In this document: positions 47,018-58,419 of the stretch, one piece after another
Layout: every line of letters starts with the position of its first letter
Numbering within the stretch: position 1 is the stretch's first letter
DNA from: Heracleum sosnowskyi
Lineage: Eukaryota > Streptophyta > Magnoliopsida > Apiales > Apiaceae
Direction: 5' to 3'
Assembly (NCBI GenBank): GCA_030848705.1
Contig: JAUIZM010000013.1
Span: 1,798,001-1,862,000, forward strand
DNA: 64,000 bases
Notes under the pieces: generated by a model
The model's input: only the letters and a program-made list of their open reading frames with translations
Databases searched by the model: none
Told to the model about the DNA's origin: nothing
Position numbers and translations under genes: made by a program

Positions 47018-47022
47018 CTTTG
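47018..47022. other. Target-site duplication of element C, left copy (CTTTG)
   Basis: CTTTG before the left LTR matches CTTTG at 59035-59039 after the right LTR. Joining the flanks restores the second leader subrepeat of a satellite unit. Confidence 0.95.
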
Positions 47023-47637
47023 TGTTGCCCAGTAATAATCTATTGTAGAAGGGGGGGTTGAATACAATAGAGTAAGATAATCGACTTCTTAATGTATATA
47101 TCACAAATATGAAAAAGAAAGATAACAGCTTTATTAAATCTGATATAAAACTGTTACAAACTCTCTCAAGAAATTCTGATGTTCTTGAGAGCTGCTAGTT
47201 TACAAAAACTCTCTCAAGAAATTCTATGTTCTCGAGAGCTTCTATTCGATTATGTTCTCTCTCGAATGGATGAATACATAAATCGAAACCAAGACTGTGT
47301 TTATATAGTGCACACAGCTTCTCTATCAATAACAAGATAAGTCCTAATCAATAACAAAGATAGAAACCTATCCTTAATCGATAGCTACATTCTACAAACC
47401 AGGAACAAATAGAATAAACTTCCATGTTTATCTAGACTCCAAATATAACTCGAAGTAGGAATCCTGATCAGCTTCAAGTTCTGATGATCAATCCTGATCA
47501 TAGTCTGAGTAGGAATCCTGATGATCAATAAGATACTAACGCTTGATCAAATACTGATGACCATGCAATACTGATGACGTCAGCAATCCTGATCAGTTGA
47601 GTCTAGCTTCTGACGATCATTGAATTTTGATCTAACA
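47023..47637 (-). repeat. 3' LTR of element C
   Basis: 615 bp. Against the B LTR it has a 4-bp duplication (GGATG before AATACAT), one extra A and one extra G in homopolymers, and a few substitutions. The TATA box is at 47300-47307, AATAAA (minus) at 47130-47135 and TGACGTCA at 47575-47582. Confidence 0.95.
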
Positions 47638-47646
47638 ATCTCCCCC
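47638..47646 (-). promoter_or_regulatory. Polypurine tract of element C
   Basis: On minus GGGGGAGAT directly precedes the 3' LTR start TGTTAGATC. Confidence 0.9.
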
Positions 47647-47746
47647 AATCTCATACTTTGTGAAATAAAGTATAGATTCCAAATATTCAATGATGTCAAA
47701 AACATGTATCAAAATGTACGAGTATCTTCAGAAACAACTTATCTGT

Positions 47747-50700
47747 TTAAGCTTTTTGATAGAACAGATTCATCTTCAAGAAGTTGGATAATAAACTTTC
47801 TTCTTTTTCTTCAAGAATTTGAATCAGTCTTTCCTTAAGATTTCTGAGTTCTTCATCTTCCTCATTAATCTGGTAGATAGCTGCTCTGAGATTCTGTATG
47901 GAGCTTTTCTGTAGACTGTGCTCTTCAAGCAAAAGATAAGCAATTTCCTTCCCATCAGGATTGAGAGTAAGTTGGGTCATACCAAAAGTTACTTCTTTAA
48001 CAGCAGTACCTCTTTGCATTTCCACATCCTGACCTCTTTGATTTAAGTACATGGGAATATAATTACCATCGAAATTACTGTTTCCATCCAGTCTTCTTCT
48101 TATAGTTGACAAAATCATGTCAGCCCATACTTTGTACACTTGGTTCTTCCATCTTAACAGATAGTGAACATATTTCAGTTCCTGTGTAGTTTTCATCAGC
48201 AGATCTTGAATAGATAGAATCTTCACACTACCATCTTTCATGAAGTACAGAAGCTTTTCTTTCTTTTCAAAACCATCATGACAATCTATAACTATATCAA
48301 CAGCTAATAAATTGTTCAGATTTTCAGAAGTTAAAGTACCTCCAATTTCAGTTAAGGAGTAAGGATCAACATAAGTCATGTTTAGAAATTCAGCATCCCT
48401 GTGTCCAATACCTCCTCTTGTGTAACTTGACATTTGCTTCAGATTCGCAAACATCTTTAACCAGAGTGTTTTTGATCTAGCCATATCAGATAAATCAACA
48501 ACACTTGAAGCACTTGTAATAATTCCACCAGTCTGAAAATTGATAGGTGTATCACACTTCAGTGTACTTATGTGTTCCCACTTCTTGTCTTTCTCCTTTT
48601 CATGAGTGTAGATTCTTTCAAGTAAAGATTCTTGCCTGCTTGTATTTCTCCATTGTCTTTCATTTGAAACTTTAAGCCTTTGTAGATAGAGATTGAAATC
48701 TTCATATGTTCTTTTTGTAATATCTCTTCTTCTGGTTTCTTCTTCTTCATCTACTTCTTTGTTGTGACAATCAACAACAGTAGATAAGATTATCAAATCA
48801 ACCTCTTGCAGAATTTCTGATTCGTCAGGATCTTGAATATTGTCAGGATTAGAATCTTCAATTTGATTTGTATTGCTGAGAGTTGATTTACTTGTTTTTC
48901 TTCTCAATTCAGGTTCTTCTTCAACAAATTCCTTGTCTTCTTTCTCCATGATATCCTTGATAACAGGATCTGTTAGATTTTGTGAAGCTTCAGGAATTTC
49001 TTCAATTCTTAACCCTCTAGACCTTGTCTGTCTAGGTACTGTTTGAGTTGAAGAACCTCTTTTACTTCTTCTAGCACCTCTCCTACCTCTGCTTCCTCTA
49101 CCTCTAGCAGGAGCAGTATAGCTTTCCATTGTCTCTTTTTGTAGTCTCAAGAATTCTTCATGTGAGAGATCTGGATATTCTTCACTTGTTGTAGAGAGTG
49201 CTTTTCTGGCAAATAATTGTTGAACTCTTTTATCAGTGTGATAAAGAGTAACAATTCTACCGTCTTTTGTAGAAAACTTCTGGAATAAATTTGATGCATC
49301 TTCAGGATTATCAATAATCACATCTTCATCACCTTCAGGAATTGTAGCAAGAATGTGTCCATGACCAGGTGTCAGGATTTGATCTTCCGTCAGGATCTGA
49401 GATTGCACCAATGTTCTTACTGTCTTAACTCCAGAATCAGAAACATGAGTTGACTGCGTAGTCTGACTTTGAGAAGTTTGAATTGTAGACTTCAAAACCG
49501 CAGCATCAGAGGTTTCTCCTTGTATCACTTTGTCACCACCATCATCTCCAGTATCATCATCATTATTTCTTAATACTAGATCAGGTGTACATTTTGTCTG
49601 AATAACCTTCTCCCCCTTTTTGACATCAGGATTTGACAATAATTGCAAAATTAAGGAAAGAGAGGCTTGAATTTCAGTTACCTTAGTATCCAGAGAATCA
49701 ATTCTTTGATTGATGGAGGTTTTTTCTGAAACAACAGATTTCACTTGGGATTCCACTACCCTCAGTTGTAAAGTAGTAGGCACCTTTGTAAAATTATTAA
49801 AGATATCAGTCCTCACTTTTTCAGTTGAGCCCTTGATAGAATCAATCTCACTTTTCAGGCTTTTGGATAACAGAGTAGTAGCCTTCAGATGATTCTTCAA
49901 GTCTTGATTCTCTATAGATTTCACTGCATGATAGGCATGTTCAATAGCAGAAGAAAAACTGATAGATTCATCAGATTGGTGCCATGAATTGTTCCATTCA
50001 TTCTGTCTAAATGCCTCTGCAGGATCAAAGGAAGGAGTAGAAAAATCTTGTCTCTGATCTTTCCCAGTGGAAGCATTGCTAGCCATATATGTACTTGATG
50101 AACCAAAATTAGTTCCAAGACTAATTTTGAGTGCTGTAGCAAGCTGTTCCTTCTCTTTTCGATTCTCATTATCATCATCACTATCATCAGAAGTATCATC
50201 AGCAGTATCATGAGTAATATCAGGATCAGGAATAGCAATACCTTTCAGTTTATCCTGTGGTTCTGAGATAGGATGATCCATTGGTCTTGAACGAAGTGGC
50301 TGTATCAAAATGGTTCATTATCAGGAGCACCACTAGCGTCAGGATGAACATCGTCAGGATTTGATATGCTTGCATCAGTATTTGCTACCAATGGTTCTTG
50401 TGGAGCTTGAGGTTCAGAAGCTTCTTCAACACTTTGAGTTAAAGGTTCTTGTGTGCTTCCCTCATTGACAATGTTCTCGACCAATCTTTCAACAGAAGCT
50501 GTAGCTTTGCCTGCATCTTCACTTTGAGAAGATGGTTCTTGTGTAGCTGGAATGTTGATGTCTTCATTCTCCCTTTGAGAAAATGGTTCTTGTGTGACCA
50601 TTCCACTAGCTAAGCCTTCACCCAAACTTTGATTGAGTGGTTCTTGTGTGGCAGGATCAACAGTAGCTGCTGAATTACTCTGAAATTCAGGTTCTTGTGG

Positions 50701-51486
50701 ACTTGATCCTTTCAGCTTCTTCTGTCTCTGATAGACTAACTCTTCTGCATTCCTCTTTTTCTTTGATGTAGGTGTAAGACCAACCAAGGAAGCAGTTTTA
50801 GAAACCTTCTCCCAAGAAATTTCTCTAATCTGAGATGGAGAGGCTGGAGAGTCTGATAGAGAGACAACTGTTGTTGTTGCATCAGGAATACTAATATCAG
50901 GATTTGCTAGAGCATCAGGAGTAGATGACTCATCAGGATTTGATGTCTGAATATCAGTATCCTTCATTTGCACTGTCAAAGGAATATGATACCTGCTCTT
51001 TGATAATTTCCTTTTCGTTTGTGGTTTTGACGAAGGTACCACAACTTTAGTAGCAGTATCAGCAACTTCCTTGTTCACATTCATCACAGAGGATATAGGT
51101 AAGTCATCCTCTGAATCACTTTCATCAATCAACCTTAACTTCCTTTTCACAGGAACATTCTTAACAACCTTATCAGCTTTCTTCACCAGGACCCCTTGTA
51201 CACCCCCTTGTATCTTCTGTTTAGTGAGTGGTGTAGAGGAAAAATCCTTTGAACCTGATTGCCTTCCAGACACATCAGTTCTAGCTGATTTCTTTGATTT
51301 TACAACTAAAGTCTTTTGAGAGACAGTAGAGGTGGTTGTTAACTGTTTAGACTGTTTAGGTTGCATGTTTGTGTCAGGAACAAGGTGGGTTGGACCTTGC
51401 CCCATAGCATTAGAAAGTAGTCCATAACGAGTAGGCATTTTCTGATGTAAGAAAAACCTAACCTCATCAGGAATAAAAGCATTTCC
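47747..51486 (-). pseudogene. Envelope-like extra ORF of element C, N-terminal part missing, one frameshift
   Basis: It is homologous to the element B ORF from the junction at 51486 to the stop at 47747. The globular N-terminal ~255 residues and the start codon are absent. One A is missing near 50312 (ATGG where B has ATAGG), so the low-complexity TQEP part and the C-terminal 853-codon part are in different frames. In return, the two frameshifts of B (near 30371 and 30871) are absent here. At 50896-50942 C holds 36 bp that B lacks, bounded by two copies of ATCAGGATTTG. Confidence 0.85.
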
Positions 51487-51730
51487 GCACAAAATATTTT
51501 GCCATATCAGGATTGAAAAAATATTCAATAAGATTAAAATAAAATTTTATTTAAGAAAACAAAATTTATTTTAACAATCCTGAATAGCGTTTTGGTTTAA
51601 GAAAAATAACCAAATTAATGGTCATAGAATTAAAACATGCTTACCAGCAAACGAGGCAAAAATATTTATGGAAAACCGAACCGTCTCATCGAGATTGTAG
51701 AAATGACCTGCACCCTTAATACACATTCTC

Positions 51731-51738
51731 TATAAAAG
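51731..51738 (+). promoter_or_regulatory. TATA-like box before the antisense ORF
   Basis: TATAAAAG in TTCTCTATAAAAGAGAAC, 101 bp before the ATG at 51832. Spacing fits a plant promoter with a ~70-bp leader. Use is inferred. Confidence 0.45.
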
Positions 51739-51831
51739 AGAACTGTTAAGCATAACATCATTTATTTATTAAAAGCACAAACCCTCTCCAGAGAAAAACT
51801 TACGAAAACCTTTCACCTTCTTTGTTTTTCA

Positions 51832-52242
51832 ATGGCTGCCAACAATCAAAACGATTTACCTGATGAGGAATATGATGATCTCGCAATAATATGACAAGAG
51901 ATGGATGAGGCTCTGGCTGAGATTGCAGAGCACGAAGAACCACAACCTGTTCCTGACCCTCAGGAACATGAAGCATTTATCAACGCAATGGCTGAAGTCC
52001 TTCTCCATAACTTCCAGCAGGTTGATCCTGACTGGAATCCTCTTCACAACTTAGTCATCGTCGATGAAGAAGAGCCAGAAGACGGTGATGATGAAGATGA
52101 TGAGGAACTCGAGCGAGAGCTTGAGAGAAATAGAAAGATCCGTGATGCTTGTATGTCTTGCAAGTTGGAAGCACGGAAAAGTTCCGGTGATCATGGGGAC
52201 GAGCCACCTTCAAGTGCATCTGCTCCTCTTCTTGTCCTTTAA
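51832..52242 (+). pseudogene. Acidic ORF antisense to element C, one internal TGA
   Basis: ATG at 51832 opens MAANNQNDLPDEEYDD; a TGA at 51892-51894 interrupts it, and the same frame continues from ATG 51901 to the TAA at 52242, about 136 codons in all. The product is very acidic, with a run of Asp/Glu (about 52065-52115), then a Glu/Arg-rich helix that could be a coiled coil, one Cys-X2-Cys, and a Ser/Pro-rich end. I do not recognise the family. It has its own TATA-like box and leader on plus, against the direction of the retroelement. It may be a captured host gene piece or an antisense extra ORF of another family member. No intron or domain supports one choice over the other. Confidence 0.5.
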
Positions 52243-52670
52243 GGATGGACATAGAAATCTTCCAATCCTGATGGACTGTGAAGCTGCTCAGGAGCATTCA
52301 TGCTAATTTACAGGGCACGTGTTCATGCTTATCTGTAAAGCACAAGTTCCTGAGTAGAAAATAGACTAGGAAAACAAATATGTACTTTCCATTTTTCATG
52401 TGTAATGAATCTTCAAGTATTAATGAAATTTGTCTATTTTCTCAATTGTTTTCTTCCTGTACTTGCCTGCAAAATTTGTTAGTAACACTCATAGTGATAT
52501 AGAGATGATAAATGATAAACTCTGATAATAATGAAATTGAAATTGATAATTAAGACTGAAAACTTAATCAAAGACTAAGTAATAATCTAATTGTCCAGAG
52601 TTTACCAGGAGTGTTGATGACAAATTAGCATAGAACCTCTGGTTTTCATACCAGCTTCAATATCTGAGCA

Positions 52671-52806
52671 TCAGGATTTGACCAGTTGACTTCCTGTCAG
52701 GATTGAGTCCTATCAGGATTTGATCAAAGATACATACCTTTCTGAATAACCATCAGAATTTGACAGTTATCAGGATTTCCTCTCTGTAGCTTTTCCTCAG
52801 AAATTC
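52671..52806 (-). other. Spacer downstream of pol in element C
   Basis: It corresponds to 33338-33463 of element B and holds the same closely spaced TCAGGATT motifs. There is no ORF of note. Confidence 0.5.
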
Positions 52807-55800
52807 TCAAGATTCATTCACCAATTTATTGAAAGTAGCTTCAGGCAGTGGCTTGGTGAATATATCAGCTAGTTGTTGATCAGTAGGAACAAAGTGAAGT
52901 TCAATTGTTCCTTCCAGAACCTGTTCTCTTATAAAGTGATATCTGATACTTATGTGTTTAGTAAGAGAATGCTGAACTGGATTTCCTGTCATTGCAATAG
53001 CACTCTGGTTATCACAATAAATAGGGATTTTGGAGTATGACAGGCCATAATCTAACAACTGATTTCTCATCCACATTATCTGAGCACAACAACTTCCTGC
53101 AGCAATGTACTCAGCTTCTGCAGTTGAAGTGGAAATAGATTTCTACTTTTTACTGAACCATGAAACTAGTCTTCCACCCAAAAATTGACAACTTCCTGAA
53201 GTACTTTTCCTGTCTATTTTGCATCCTGCAAAATCAGCATCTGAATAACCACACAACCCAAAATCTGATTCCCTTGCATACCAAAGGCCAAGTGAAGGAG
53301 TGCCTTTGAGATATCTGAAAATTCTTTTGACTGCAATCAGATGTGGTTCTCTAGGTTTTGCTTGAAATCTTGCACATAGACAGGTTGCAAACATGATATC
53401 TGGTCTACTGGCAGTGAGATACAATAAAGAGCCAATCATTCCTCTGTAGTGAGTTACATCTACCTCTTCACCTTGATCAGGATCAAGTTTGGTAGCTGTA
53501 GCTATGGGAGTTGAAGCAGGAGTACTGTCTTGCATGTTAAACCTTGTCAGTAAATTCCTTGTGTATTTAGACTGATTAATAAAAATCCCTTCATCAGTCT
53601 GTTTAACTTGAAGACCCAGAAAGTAACTCATTTCTCCCATCATGCTCATTTGATATCTTGACTGCATAAGCTTGGAAAACTTTTCACACAGCTTATTGTT
53701 TGTTGACCCAAAAATGATATCATCAACATAAATCTGAACTAACAGCAACTCCTTACCTTGATTCAAATAAAATAGAGTTTTATCAATTGCACCTCTTTTG
53801 AATCCACTTTCCAGTAAGAATTGAGCTAAGGTTTCATACCATGCTCTTGGAGCTTGCTTTAGTCCATAAAGTGCCTTATCCAGTCTGTAGACATGATCTG
53901 GATATGTAGGATCAATGAAACCAGGAGGTTGTTCAACATAAACTTCTTCCTCCAGTTCACCATTTAAGAAAGCACTTTTAACATCCATCTGGAAAACCTT
54001 GAATTTCTTATGTGCTGCATAAGCAAGAAATATCCTGATGGCTTCTAGTCTTGCAACAGGAGCAAAAATTTCATCATAGTCAATTCCCTCTTGTTGGGAA
54101 TACCCCTTTGCAACTAGTCTAGCTTTATTTCTGATAATGACTCCATCAGAATCAGTCTTGTTCTTGAAAATCCACTTTGTACCAACAATTGATCTATTCT
54201 TTGGTCTTGGTACCAGTTTCCAGACTTCATTCCTTTCAAATTCATTCAGTTCTTCTTGCATTGCAGTAACCCAATCAGCATCTTTAAGTGCATCTTCAAC
54301 TTTCTTAGGCTCCTCCTTGGTTAGAAAGTTATTATATAAACATTCATTCTGAGTTGCACTTCTTGTTTGAACACCTGCATCAGGATCTCCAATTATCAAA
54401 TCAGGAGAATGATCTTTTGTCCATTTCCTAGCTGGTGTCAAATTGTTTCTTGAAGTAGATGCTCCCCCTGGATTGGTGTTATCTTGATTGAAAGAATTTG
54501 ATTGATTTGAAGCTCTCCCTGAATTATTGCTATGCCCTCCTGATGTGTTATCAGGATCTTCACTTGAATCAGTATCTGAAGAATTCTGTCCTGATGATTG
54601 AGTTGACTCTGAACTTGTAGTTGAATGTCGTTGCTCCCCCTCAACATTAGCACTACTAGTTGTATCACTGTTGTTTGCATCATCAGTATTAGCACCATCA
54701 GTACCTGGTGAGTCATCAGGATTTGGTGACCCATCAGTATCTGATGAATTGACAGGATCTGATTCAATTTCTTCAGGTTCCTTGGAAGCTTCATTTTCAA
54801 ATAACAATCTATCATGCGAGTCTTCAATGATTCCAGTTATCTTCTTATCATCAAAAGATACATGAATTGACTCCATGACAGTTCTTGTTCTCAAATTAAA
54901 AACTCTGAAGGCTCTTGATGTAGGATAACCTATGAATATTCCTTCATCAGCCTTTGTTTCAAATTTCCCTAGCTGTTCAGGATGAGTTCTGAGAACAAAA
55001 CATTTACAGCCAAACACATGCAAATGCTTCAGACTTGGTTTCTTCTCCTTGAGTGACTGATAAGGAGTGACACCATGCCTGTTTATCAATGTGAGATTTT
55101 GTGTATAGCATGCTGTGTTGACTGCTTCTGCCCAGAAATATGTAGGTAATTTAGCTTCTTCCAACATAGTTCTGCCAGCTTCAATAAGAGTTATATTCTT
55201 CCTTTCTACTACTCCATTTTGCTGAGGTGTGCCAGGAGCAGAGAATTGTTGAATGATTCCTTTGTATTTGCAGAACTCTTCCATCTTTGAATTCTTAAAT
55301 TCAGTACCATTATCACTTCTCAGAATCTTGACTTTGTACTTTGTGGTTGTCTCAATCATCCTCACATGATCCAACAGAACTTTTCTTACTGATGGACATG
55401 ATGTTGACTGGACCAAACAGATCAAGATGTAGCATGTGATATGGTTCTTCAATAGAGGATTCTGATTTACTCTGGAATGATGTCCTTCTTTGTTTTGCTT
55501 TTTGGCATGCATCACAGAGTCCATCAGGTGTATATAAGATATTAGGTAATCCTCTTACTAACTCTTTCTTAACCAACTCATTGATGTTGCTGAAGTTGAG
55601 ATGAGAAAGCTTCTTGTGCCAATTCCAACTTTCATCTACTGAAGCTTTACTGATGAAACATGTAGGGGAGCCATCAGTATCTGAGAGAATGTTGGCTTCA
55701 TATATGTTACCATGCCTGTAGCCAGTTAGTGCTATCTTCCCTGTTGCTTTACTGACTACTTCACAATGTATGGAATAGAAATTGACATGATAACCTCTGT

Positions 55801-56041
55801 CAGTGATTTGACTAATACTCAACAAGTTGTGTTTTAGTCCCTTCACTAGAGCTACTTTTTCAATGATGACATTTCCAATGATTATATTGCCATATCCCAA
55901 GGTTTGTCCAATGTTGCCATCTCCATAAGACACAGTTGGGCCAGCTTTTTCCTCATATTCTGATAACAGGGCTTTGTTTCCAGTCATGTGCACAGAACAT
56001 CCACTATCCATGACTAACACATTTTTCCTTTTACCCTGCAT
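52807..56041 (-). pseudogene. Pol of element C with an 80-bp integrase deletion and the shared RNase H UAG
   Basis: The frame opens at 56041 after the gag UAG. Protease DSG and the integrase zinc finger are intact, and HLDLFGP keeps the expected catalytic Asp. At 55380/55381, 80 bp present in B (36062-36141) are missing, with CTT at both ends of the deleted stretch. This removes ~27 integrase residues after HLDLFGP and shifts the frame. The rest (integrase D and E, linker, RT with YVDD, RNase H) is open in the new frame to UAG 53143-53145. After that UAG the RNase H end is open to 52807, where a short deletion has removed the last few codons seen in B. Confidence 0.92.
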
Positions 56042-56056
56042 CAGAATAGTAAAACA

Positions 56057-56059
56057 CTA
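56057..56059 (-). other. In-frame UAG between gag and pol of element C
   Basis: The last Gag codon is GAC, then UAG, then an open frame UGU UUU ACU AUU CUG AUG into pol without change of phase. Element B has the same arrangement at 36818-36820. The following codons are not the CAR-YYA context of tobamovirus-type readthrough. Whether it is read through or pol starts at its own AUG is not shown. Confidence 0.7.
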
Positions 56060-58369
56060 GTCAGAATGTTTAGGAACCCACACTTGTTGGATTCCTTGTT
56101 CATGCATTTTATTAAATTTAACAGCAGAAGACTTTTTGACTTTAGCAGTCCTGACAGGATTTACTCCATCAGGATTTGCTTTGTCAGTATCAGTATTAAC
56201 AAAAGCATGCTTCACTATGACATTTTCAGTTCTATCAGACTTTGTACTACTTTCAAACTTAGGCAATGGATCATAAAAGTTATAGTGCAAATCATGATAC
56301 TCTTTACATGTATAAATAGAATGCCATAGACTACCACAATGAAAACAGGACTTCTGCGGTTTATAGAGTACTGATCTATTCCTAACATCAGACTTAGGAA
56401 TATCAGTAATCTTCTTCTTACTCTTCTTACAATCAATAGCAAGATGATTAGAGTTACCACAGTTAAAACAACACTTTCTAGGTGCATTTGGGATATATTT
56501 ATAACCATTCTCTTTATTGATCCCAACTTTACCATTCCTGTTTCTCTTAACAGTAGCTTCCTTTTTCTTATCTGTAACCTCACAGATTTTATCTTTAAGC
56601 TGTTTCTGAGACAATAGACCTACATTCTTAGTGACTTTGTTCATGACAGGTTTAGACTTTATAATTTTAATTCCTTGAGTAGAAGAAGATCCCTTTTCAA
56701 AAGTAGAATTGGAATCCTTACCAAAAACAAAATTAACAGGAGTAATCTTAGATTTGGTTGAGTCTATAACATGTCTATAGGTCTTTGGACTGACTGTCTC
56801 ATCAATGACAATTTTCTCTGCTAATTTCTTATCTTCATCTGACTTATATCCTAGACACTCTTTCCAATTCTTAGAGGTATTAATCTCATGAAATTTCCTA
56901 CCAGAGTCTGTCCAGGTTCTGATTTTCTCATTAGCATATTCAAGTTCTTTTTCAAGGGAAGTACATTTAGATGTCATCTCTAAGTGCATGTGTTTAGCAT
57001 TATCACATTCTTTTTGTACTTCTTGCATACGAGAAAATTCAGCTTCTAATATCTCATTCCTCTTTCTAAGGTCAGACATCTCAGATAAGATTCTGGTATT
57101 CTCAGCAGTTTGACTTCTAAAGCTAATATGTAATGACTTTAGAAAACGTCTTAACTCAGAAGCATTATCAGTATCAAAATCAAAGATAGTATTTAGTACC
57201 TTATCATCAGGAGCAGCAGTTACATCAGCATTGGCCATTAACGCATAGTTGACTACCTCAGTATCAGATTCTGAGGAAGAGTCCATCCAATCCTTGCTTG
57301 ATGTGATGAGTGCCTTTGTCTTGTTGCATTCAGAAGCAAAGTGACCCATACCATTACACTTGTAGCATCTAACCTTTGACTTGTCAAATTTGCTACCCTT
57401 GCTGTCCTTTTTGATATACTTGTCTTTGTCTGCTTTGAAGGTCTTTTTCTGAAAGTTGCCTTGTCTTCTATTCTTCCTGAACTTCATCCTTCTGAAGTTT
57501 CTGACAATCATAGCAACCATCTCTTCCATGTCTGAATCAGAAGATTCATCACCAGTATTGGCATCAGGATTGCCATCAGTATCTGATGAAGAGTCGTCAG
57601 GATCTGACTCAGCTACTCTTGATTTACTTCTGGAGACCTCCATAGCTTTTCCTTTTGATTTAGCTTCTACATTCAAAGCAATTGACTTTGCCTTGCTGCT
57701 TTTCTTGTTCTTTCTCTGTTGAACTTCAAGATCATGAGTTCTTAGCATCCCATAGATCTCATCAAGAGACACAATGTTCAGATCATACTGGTGTCTAATG
57801 ATTGAGGTCTGAGTATCCCATTCTTCAGGTAAAGCTCTAAGAAATTTGGTGTTTGAATCTTCAGTTTCATATACTTTGTCAACTAAGGATAAGCTGTTCA
57901 ATAGTGTCAGAATTCTATCATATAGATCAGTCAGGCTCTCTTCAGGTCTTGCATCGAATTGTTCATATTCTTGAATCAAAAGAGCCCTTCTGTTTTTCTT
58001 GACAGATGCAGATCCCTGGCACTGAGTTTCCAAAGTATCCCAGATTTCTTTTGAAGACTTGCATGCAATCACTCTGTTTGACATGACAGCATCAAGACCA
58101 TTGTGCAAGATATTCTTTATCTTTGGTTCTCTGAGTACATGAGCTTTTTCTTCTGGAGTCCATTCAGATTTAGCTTTGACCACATAATGTTCTGGTACTG
58201 TATCTGTTCGTTCTACGAACTTTGTTGGTATATATGGTCCATCACAAATCCTGTCCAAGTAGTCAGGATCCATAGCCTCCAGGTACATCAACATCTTTAC
58301 CCTCCATGTAGGATATTCTGATATCTTCAAGATGGGAATCTTCATGCTTTCATACTTGGTTGTCGACAT
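56057..58369 (-). CDS. gag: Gag polyprotein of element C (intact, 770 aa, three zinc knuckles)
   Basis: Capsid/nucleocapsid protein that packages the element RNA. ATG is at 58369, 37 bp after the primer site, and the end is UAG at 56057-56059. Residues 1-230 are the Copia Gag core. There are three CCHC knuckles of the form C-X2-C-X4-H-X4-C at about 335-348, 634-647 and 675-688. Between the first and second lies a region about 405-490 rich in Leu, Glu and Lys with heptad character, probably a coiled coil that could serve assembly. An Asp/Ser-rich patch (residues 255-280) is encoded by copies of the TCAGGATT/TCAGTATC family motif. Single-knuckle Gags are the usual form in Copia; three is unusual. 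Pol follows in the same frame after the UAG. Confidence 0.92.
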   Translation of the reverse strand: MSTTKYESMKIPILKISEYPTWRVKMLMYLEAMDPDYLDRICDGPYIPTKFVERTDTVPEHYVVKAKSEWTPEEKAHVLREPKIKNILHNGLDAVMSNRVIACKSSKEIWDTLETQCQGSASVKKNRRALLIQEYEQFDARPEESLTDLYDRILTLLNSLSLVDKVYETEDSNTKFLRALPEEWDTQTSIIRHQYDLNIVSLDEIYGMLRTHDLEVQQRKNKKSSKAKSIALNVEAKSKGKAMEVSRSKSRVAESDPDDSSSDTDGNPDANTGDESSDSDMEEMVAMIVRNFRRMKFRKNRRQGNFQKKTFKADKDKYIKKDSKGSKFDKSKVRCYKCNGMGHFASECNKTKALITSSKDWMDSSSESDTEVVNYALMANADVTAAPDDKVLNTIFDFDTDNASELRRFLKSLHISFRSQTAENTRILSEMSDLRKRNEILEAEFSRMQEVQKECDNAKHMHLEMTSKCTSLEKELEYANEKIRTWTDSGRKFHEINTSKNWKECLGYKSDEDKKLAEKIVIDETVSPKTYRHVIDSTKSKITPVNFVFGKDSNSTFEKGSSSTQGIKIIKSKPVMNKVTKNVGLLSQKQLKDKICEVTDKKKEATVKRNRNGKVGINKENGYKYIPNAPRKCCFNCGNSNHLAIDCKKSKKKITDIPKSDVRNRSVLYKPQKSCFHCGSLWHSIYTCKEYHDLHYNFYDPLPKFESSTKSDRTENVIVKHAFVNTDTDKANPDGVNPVRTAKVKKSSAVKFNKMHEQGIQQVWVPKHSD

Positions 58370-58405
58370 CTTTAGATCGTATCTGATTCAGAATTAAATC
58401 AGTTT

Positions 58406-58417
58406 GCTCTGATACCA
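58406..58417 (-). promoter_or_regulatory. Primer binding site of element C
   Basis: On minus TGGTATCAGAGC, 2 nt after the 5' LTR, complementary to initiator Met tRNA as in element B. Confidence 0.95.
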
Positions 58418-58419
58418 AT

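Larger units (their letters stand above)
39789..47022 (-). repeat. Satellite block 3: about 15 minus-oriented units
   Basis: This continues block 2 after element B. Open finger ORFs end at 40319 (CPVC changed to CQVC), 40812, 41304 (first-finger Cys to Phe), 41815, 42693, 43183, 44652, 45630 and 46123. Frame-shifted units end at 43718, 44207 and 45185. In the first unit (about 39890-40080) the start codon is followed at once by TGA. In the last full one (about 46680-46860) a TGA interrupts the finger. The units at 44207 and 45185 are close copies 978 bp apart. The block is broken at 47022 by element C. Confidence 0.93.
51487..52670. other. Replacement block in element C, unrelated to element B
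   Basis: B and C align up to GCATTTCC (32200 and 51486) and again from CATCAGGATT (33337 and 52670). Between these, C has 1,184 bp with no resemblance to B's ~1,137 bp. The block carries a plus-strand TATAAAAG at 51731, an acidic ORF at 51832-52242 and AT-rich sequence on both sides. A few copies of the family's TCAGGATT-like motif lie inside (about 51508, 51572 and 52264). Confidence 0.85.
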
